64,000 nucleotides of DNA from Pontibacter beigongshangensis (GTDB lineage Bacteria > Bacteroidota > Bacteroidia > Cytophagales > Hymenobacteraceae), in assembly GCF_014332515.1 (NCBI RefSeq), contig NZ_VFSD01000007.1:62001-126000 (forward strand). The letters run 5' to 3'. This document shows positions 61,279 through 64,000 of this stretch, piece after piece (position 1 is the stretch's first letter; every line of letters begins with the position of its first letter). The position numbers were made by a program, and so were the translations under genes. A model generated the notes under the pieces. It was not told the origin of the DNA and did not search any database. It saw only the letters and a list, made by a program, of their open reading frames with translations.

Positions 61279-61427
61279 CATGAATATTGATTTCATATAT
61301 AAATAAAAGGCGCGTGTCTAGAGACTAGCTAGCAGAAGTCGGGCTATAGCTGGTTTAAGTTTGGGAACAACACTGACATGCAGGTGGCCTTTCTGAAGAA
61401 AAATTACAATCAAATAGAAATACTAGT

Positions 61428-62141
61428 ATGATGAAGAATCTGAAATTGAACTGGAGAATGAAAAGCTTCTCACTGCTGGCGGGGCTCCTGTTGATAGGCC
61501 TTGCGCCTGCGCTTGCTCAAAGCGGCAAAAAAACAGCAAAAGAAGAGGCGGCAGCCTATATTCAGGTTACCAATCAGCGGGCAGGTAAGATTGTGGACAA
61601 CATGAAGATCGCGGACAGGGCTAAGAAACTACGCGTGCGTAACTACATCGCCCAGCAGTACCGCGACCTGAGCGCGATTCATGAATTGCGCGATCGCAGA
61701 GTGAAGGCGGTGAAGGAAACAGCAGGCAGCAACAAAGAGGCGGCTGATAAGCGTGTGGCCGAGATCGAGGAGCACACTAATGCCCAACTGGCAAAGCTTC
61801 ACGAAACTTATATAGCTAACCTGCAGGCCCAGCTTACGGAAGAGCAGGTAGACCAGGTGAAAGACGGTATGACTTATGGCGTGGTGCCGATCACCTATAA
61901 AGGATACCAGGAGATGCTGCCTAACCTGACCGAGGAGCAGAAGGCGCAGATCTGGGCCTGGCTGGTGGAGGCGCGGGAGCACGCCATGGATGCCGGTACA
62001 TCTGATAAAAAGCACGCCTGGTTCGGTAAATACAAAGGCAGAATAAACAACTACCTGTCTGCTGCCGGCTACGACCTGAACAAGGCGAGCAAGGACTGGG
62101 CCGAGCGAGTAAAAGCTGAGCAGGCTGCCAAAGCTGAGTAA
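61428..62141 (+). CDS. DUF3826 secreted protein
   Basis: 237 residues with a signal peptide ending ALAQS (about 27). It is mostly helical and rich in Lys, Glu and Ala, with ITNQRAGKIV-like and YIAQQYRDLSAIHELRD segments, then YGVVPITYKGYQEMLPNLTEEQKAQI and HAWFGKYKGRINNYLSAAGYDL-type conserved features. DUF3826 proteins occur beside pectate lyases in Bacteroidota, as here 5' of PL1. Function is unknown to me; the helical, charged make-up suggests binding or structural work in the periplasm rather than catalysis. Confidence 0.8.
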   Translation: MMKNLKLNWRMKSFSLLAGLLLIGLAPALAQSGKKTAKEEAAAYIQVTNQRAGKIVDNMKIADRAKKLRVRNYIAQQYRDLSAIHELRDRRVKAVKETAGSNKEAADKRVAEIEEHTNAQLAKLHETYIANLQAQLTEEQVDQVKDGMTYGVVPITYKGYQEMLPNLTEEQKAQIWAWLVEAREHAMDAGTSDKKHAWFGKYKGRINNYLSAAGYDLNKASKDWAERVKAEQAAKAE

Positions 62142-62150
62142 GGGCAGTTC

Positions 62151-62183
62151 GGGCTCCAGAGGGCGCTTTTGATTCGAATAATT
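62151..62183 (-). repeat. Dispersed repeat, copy 26
   Basis: GGGCTCCAGAGGGCG core, CTTTTGATTCGAATAATT head, 10 bp after the DUF3826 stop. The hairpin and T-run could act as a weak terminator here. Confidence 0.8.
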
Positions 62184-62382
62184 TGGTTACGGGGGAATTA
62201 GATGTTCTAAGCTGCTGCAAGGGTGGCGCCTCTTGGAAATGGAGGGAGAGCTCCAGCGAAAATCAAGCGGCTCAAAATCGGGGATATCTTTGCTTGCCAC
62301 CTGAGCGCGCAAAAGAAGATTCGTCAGGCTGTGAAGCTGGCAACGTTATTTGCCTTGTTTGGTGCCGCTGCCGCACAGGTAG

Positions 62383-62411
62383 ATTATTCTAATGGAAAAG
62401 GCCCTCCGGAG
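62383..62411 (+). repeat. Dispersed repeat, copy 27
   Basis: ATTATTCTAATGGAAAAG then GCCCTCCGGAG, followed by ATGCCGCTGCTGG. Confidence 0.75.
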
Positions 62412-62625
62412 ATGCCGCTGCTGGTAGTCAGCCAGGGGTATGTGTGGCAACTCCCGAAAGGCGGGGCAAGTAGAAAGCAGGAGGGGTGAAAGTAGCATTA
62501 TTTTGATACGGTCTTGCGCCGGCACAGTGACTTTGTCAGCCGATATCTTGTACAGGAAGCTGAAATAAAGAGTCGTAATTGCCTGAATGCTAGCTATCTA
62601 ACAAATGATTGTTAATATAATTTTG

Positions 62626-62633
62626 TATATTTG
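62626..62633 (+). promoter_or_regulatory. -7 promoter element of the second PL1 gene (candidate)
   Basis: TATATTTG, an exact TAnnTTTG match, 251 bp before the ATG. The -33 region is poor. Position and surroundings resemble the element before the DUF3826 gene. Confidence 0.35.
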
Positions 62634-62884
62634 AAAATCATATTTATATTTAAATAAATAATCGTGTTTGGCTTTGCAGATGACTTCAGGGTAGCCGGCG
62701 CAGCACCGGGCAATTAAAACAGAGTGCGGCGCGTAGGGGCCGTCTGCTGCTTTCAGCAACGAACGTAAGTGCAGGTTCTGTTTAGCCTTACAGGTTTTTT
62801 TATCACAGCATGCCTGTGGCAGGGTTTCAGGCCAGCTAATCAGGGTAATATTATAAATTAAGAAAAAGATTAATAATTCATATT

Positions 62885-64000
62885 ATGAAGAAATACTTTA
62901 TACCACTTCTTACGCTGGCCGCTATGCTGGGCATGAACCAGACGGCTCTGGCGCAGTACCCTAAAGTGCCGAAGGATGTGCAGGAGGCGAGCAACAAGCT
63001 GATGGAAGATGCAAGACGCCGGTCTGACGAAGCCTGGGAGAAAGCACTGCCGATAATCGAAAAGGAAGCAAGAGAAGGAAAGCCCTATATTCCGTGGGCA
63101 GCAAGGCCAACTGATTTGCCTCAGGCCGAAATCCCTGCTTTCCCGGGAGCTGAGGGTGGTGGCATGTACTCGTTTGGCGGTCGTGGCGGCAAGGTGTTTG
63201 TGGTGACCAACCTCAACGACAGCGGTCCCGGCAGTTTGCGCGATGCCTGTGAGCAGGGTGGTGCCCGTATCATCGTTTTCAACGTGGCTGGTATCATTAA
63301 ACTGAAAAGCCCCCTTATTATACGGGCTCCTTATGTAACGATAGCTGGCCAAACCGCTCCTGGTGACGGGGTGTGCGTGGCCGGTGAAACAGTTTGGATA
63401 GACACGCACGATGTGGTGATCCGGCACATGCGCTTCAGAAGAGGCGAGACCAACGTAGGCCGCCGCGACGATGCCATTGGCGGGAACGCAGTAGGCAACA
63501 TTATCATGGACCACATTTCTGCCAGCTGGGGCCTCGACGAAAACATGTCGCTCTACCGGCATATGTTCGATCCGGGAGATGGGTCGAAGCAGCTGAAGCT
63601 TCCAACCGTGAACATTACCATCCAGAACAGTATTTTCTCTGAGGCGCTGGATACCTGGAACCATGCGTTTGGCAGCACCCTGGGCGGTGAGAACTGCAGC
63701 TTTATGCGCAACATGTGGGCCAATAACGCCGGCCGGAACCCTTCTATCGGCTGGAACGGTATTTTCAACTTTACCAACAACGTCGTGTTTAACTGGGTGC
63801 ACCGCTCTGTAGACGGTGGCGACTACACAGCCCTCTTCAACATCATCAACAACTATTACAAGCCAGGACCCGCCACGCCAACAGATGCACCTGTGGGCCA
63901 CAGGTTCCTGAAGCCTGAGTCTGGCCGAAGCAAGCTGGATTACAAAGTGTTTGGCAGAGCGTATGTTGATGGAAACATCCTGGAAGGCAACGAGCGCATT
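62885..64000 (+). CDS. Pectate lyase, PL1 family (partial, runs off the window)
   Basis: 372 codons open to the edge. Signal peptide MKKYFIPLLTLAAMLGMNQ..ALAQ (about 24), a charged helical linker (about 25-75), then the beta-helix: PAFPGAEGGGMYSFGGRGGK, VVTNLNDSGPGSLRDAC, TIAGQTAPGDGVCVAG, IIMDHISASWGLDENMS and NNYYKPGPATPTD. It shares the PAFPGAEG, NLNDSGPGS and AGQTAPGDG motifs with the lyase at 20758 but has an extra linker and lacks a visible calcium tail (not yet reached). It cleaves pectate. Possibly co-regulated with the DUF3826 gene. Confidence 0.93.
   Translation, partial: MKKYFIPLLTLAAMLGMNQTALAQYPKVPKDVQEASNKLMEDARRRSDEAWEKALPIIEKEAREGKPYIPWAARPTDLPQAEIPAFPGAEGGGMYSFGGRGGKVFVVTNLNDSGPGSLRDACEQGGARIIVFNVAGIIKLKSPLIIRAPYVTIAGQTAPGDGVCVAGETVWIDTHDVVIRHMRFRRGETNVGRRDDAIGGNAVGNIIMDHISASWGLDENMSLYRHMFDPGDGSKQLKLPTVNITIQNSIFSEALDTWNHAFGSTLGGENCSFMRNMWANNAGRNPSIGWNGIFNFTNNVVFNWVHRSVDGGDYTALFNIINNYYKPGPATPTDAPVGHRFLKPESGRSKLDYKVFGRAYVDGNILEGNERI

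Larger units (their letters stand above)
60565..61427. other. Regulatory spacer between the LacI gene and the DUF3826 gene
   Basis: 863 bp, no gene. It holds the LacI-type palindrome (60655-60668), one dispersed-repeat copy, a -7-like TATATTTG (61271-61278) and an AT motif at 61293-61308. Confidence 0.55.
62184..62884. other. Intergenic region upstream of the second PL1 gene
   Basis: About 700 bp with one repeat copy (62383-62411), a -7-like element (62626) and an AT motif (62646-62660). The 88-codon frame at 62223-62489 runs through the repeat and is not credible. Confidence 0.5.

Noticed and set aside
62870..63901. 343-codon open frame antisense to the second PL1 gene
   Set aside because: The forward frame carries all PL1 motifs and runs off the window; the reverse frame is a shadow.
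1..64000. CRISPR arrays, tRNA or rRNA genes, insertion sequences, prophage
   Set aside because: The dispersed repeats are scattered singly over the window, not spaced as a CRISPR array. I recognised no tRNA cloverleaf, rRNA, transposase, integrase or phage structural gene.

Overview
The window looks like a chromosomal segment of a Bacteroidota bacterium, probably Cytophagales close to Pontibacter or Hymenobacter. This rests on two SusC/SusD pairs, many lipoproteins with lipoboxes, a TTTG-N19-TAnnTTT promoter, carbohydrate-active enzymes of types typical for the phylum, and moderately high GC coding DNA between AT-rich spacers. It carries no rRNA, tRNA, CRISPR array, transposase or phage gene that I can recognise. 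Genus-level placement is inference.

Layout. 1-246 is the cut-off start of an NrfH-type cytochrome. 627-11672 holds a CE7 esterase, a small membrane four-helix-bundle protein, a GH28 polygalacturonase and the first SusC/SusD pair. 12309-24688 holds an AraC regulator, then FucI, a DapA-family aldolase, an SSS symporter, a GH127 arabinofuranosidase, a PL1 pectate lyase, a CE15-type esterase and RibB. 25128-35605 is a leftward pentose-type operon: DeoR regulator, isomerase, two-piece transketolase, ribose-type ABC importer with a DUF2291 protein, and an FGGY kinase. 36133-39041 holds a sugar C-methyltransferase and a GT61 glycosyltransferase. 39522-54034 holds PL10, a DUF1593 protein, the second SusC/SusD pair, a GH106 rhamnosidase and a second SSS symporter. 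54806-60564 is a leftward acid-sugar cluster: LacI regulator, iron alcohol dehydrogenase, DapA-family aldolase, PdxA2 and a DUF1537 kinase. The window ends with a DUF3826 protein and a PL1 lyase that runs off the edge.

How the genes fit together. The secreted enzymes point to pectin (homogalacturonan plus rhamnogalacturonans). The intracellular modules do not look like routine galacturonate catabolism. Their enzyme classes match what would be needed for the rare sugars of rhamnogalacturonan II: KDO (aldolase, then FucI acting on D-arabinose), apiose (isomerase, kinase, two-subunit transketolase) and Dha (aldolase, dehydrogenase, D-threonate kinase, PdxA2). This reading is my inference and the main candidate for something not yet described.

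A second theme is a dispersed intergenic repeat of about 32 bp, with some 28 copies of varying completeness. It has an AT head with an ATTnnAAT palindrome, a CCTCCGGAGG-like core and often a CTG-rich tail. One locus has two copies fused into a perfect 33-bp inverted repeat. Several other long inverted repeats and low-complexity tracts sit between genes, and a decayed DeoR-family gene fragment lies upstream of the second SusC.
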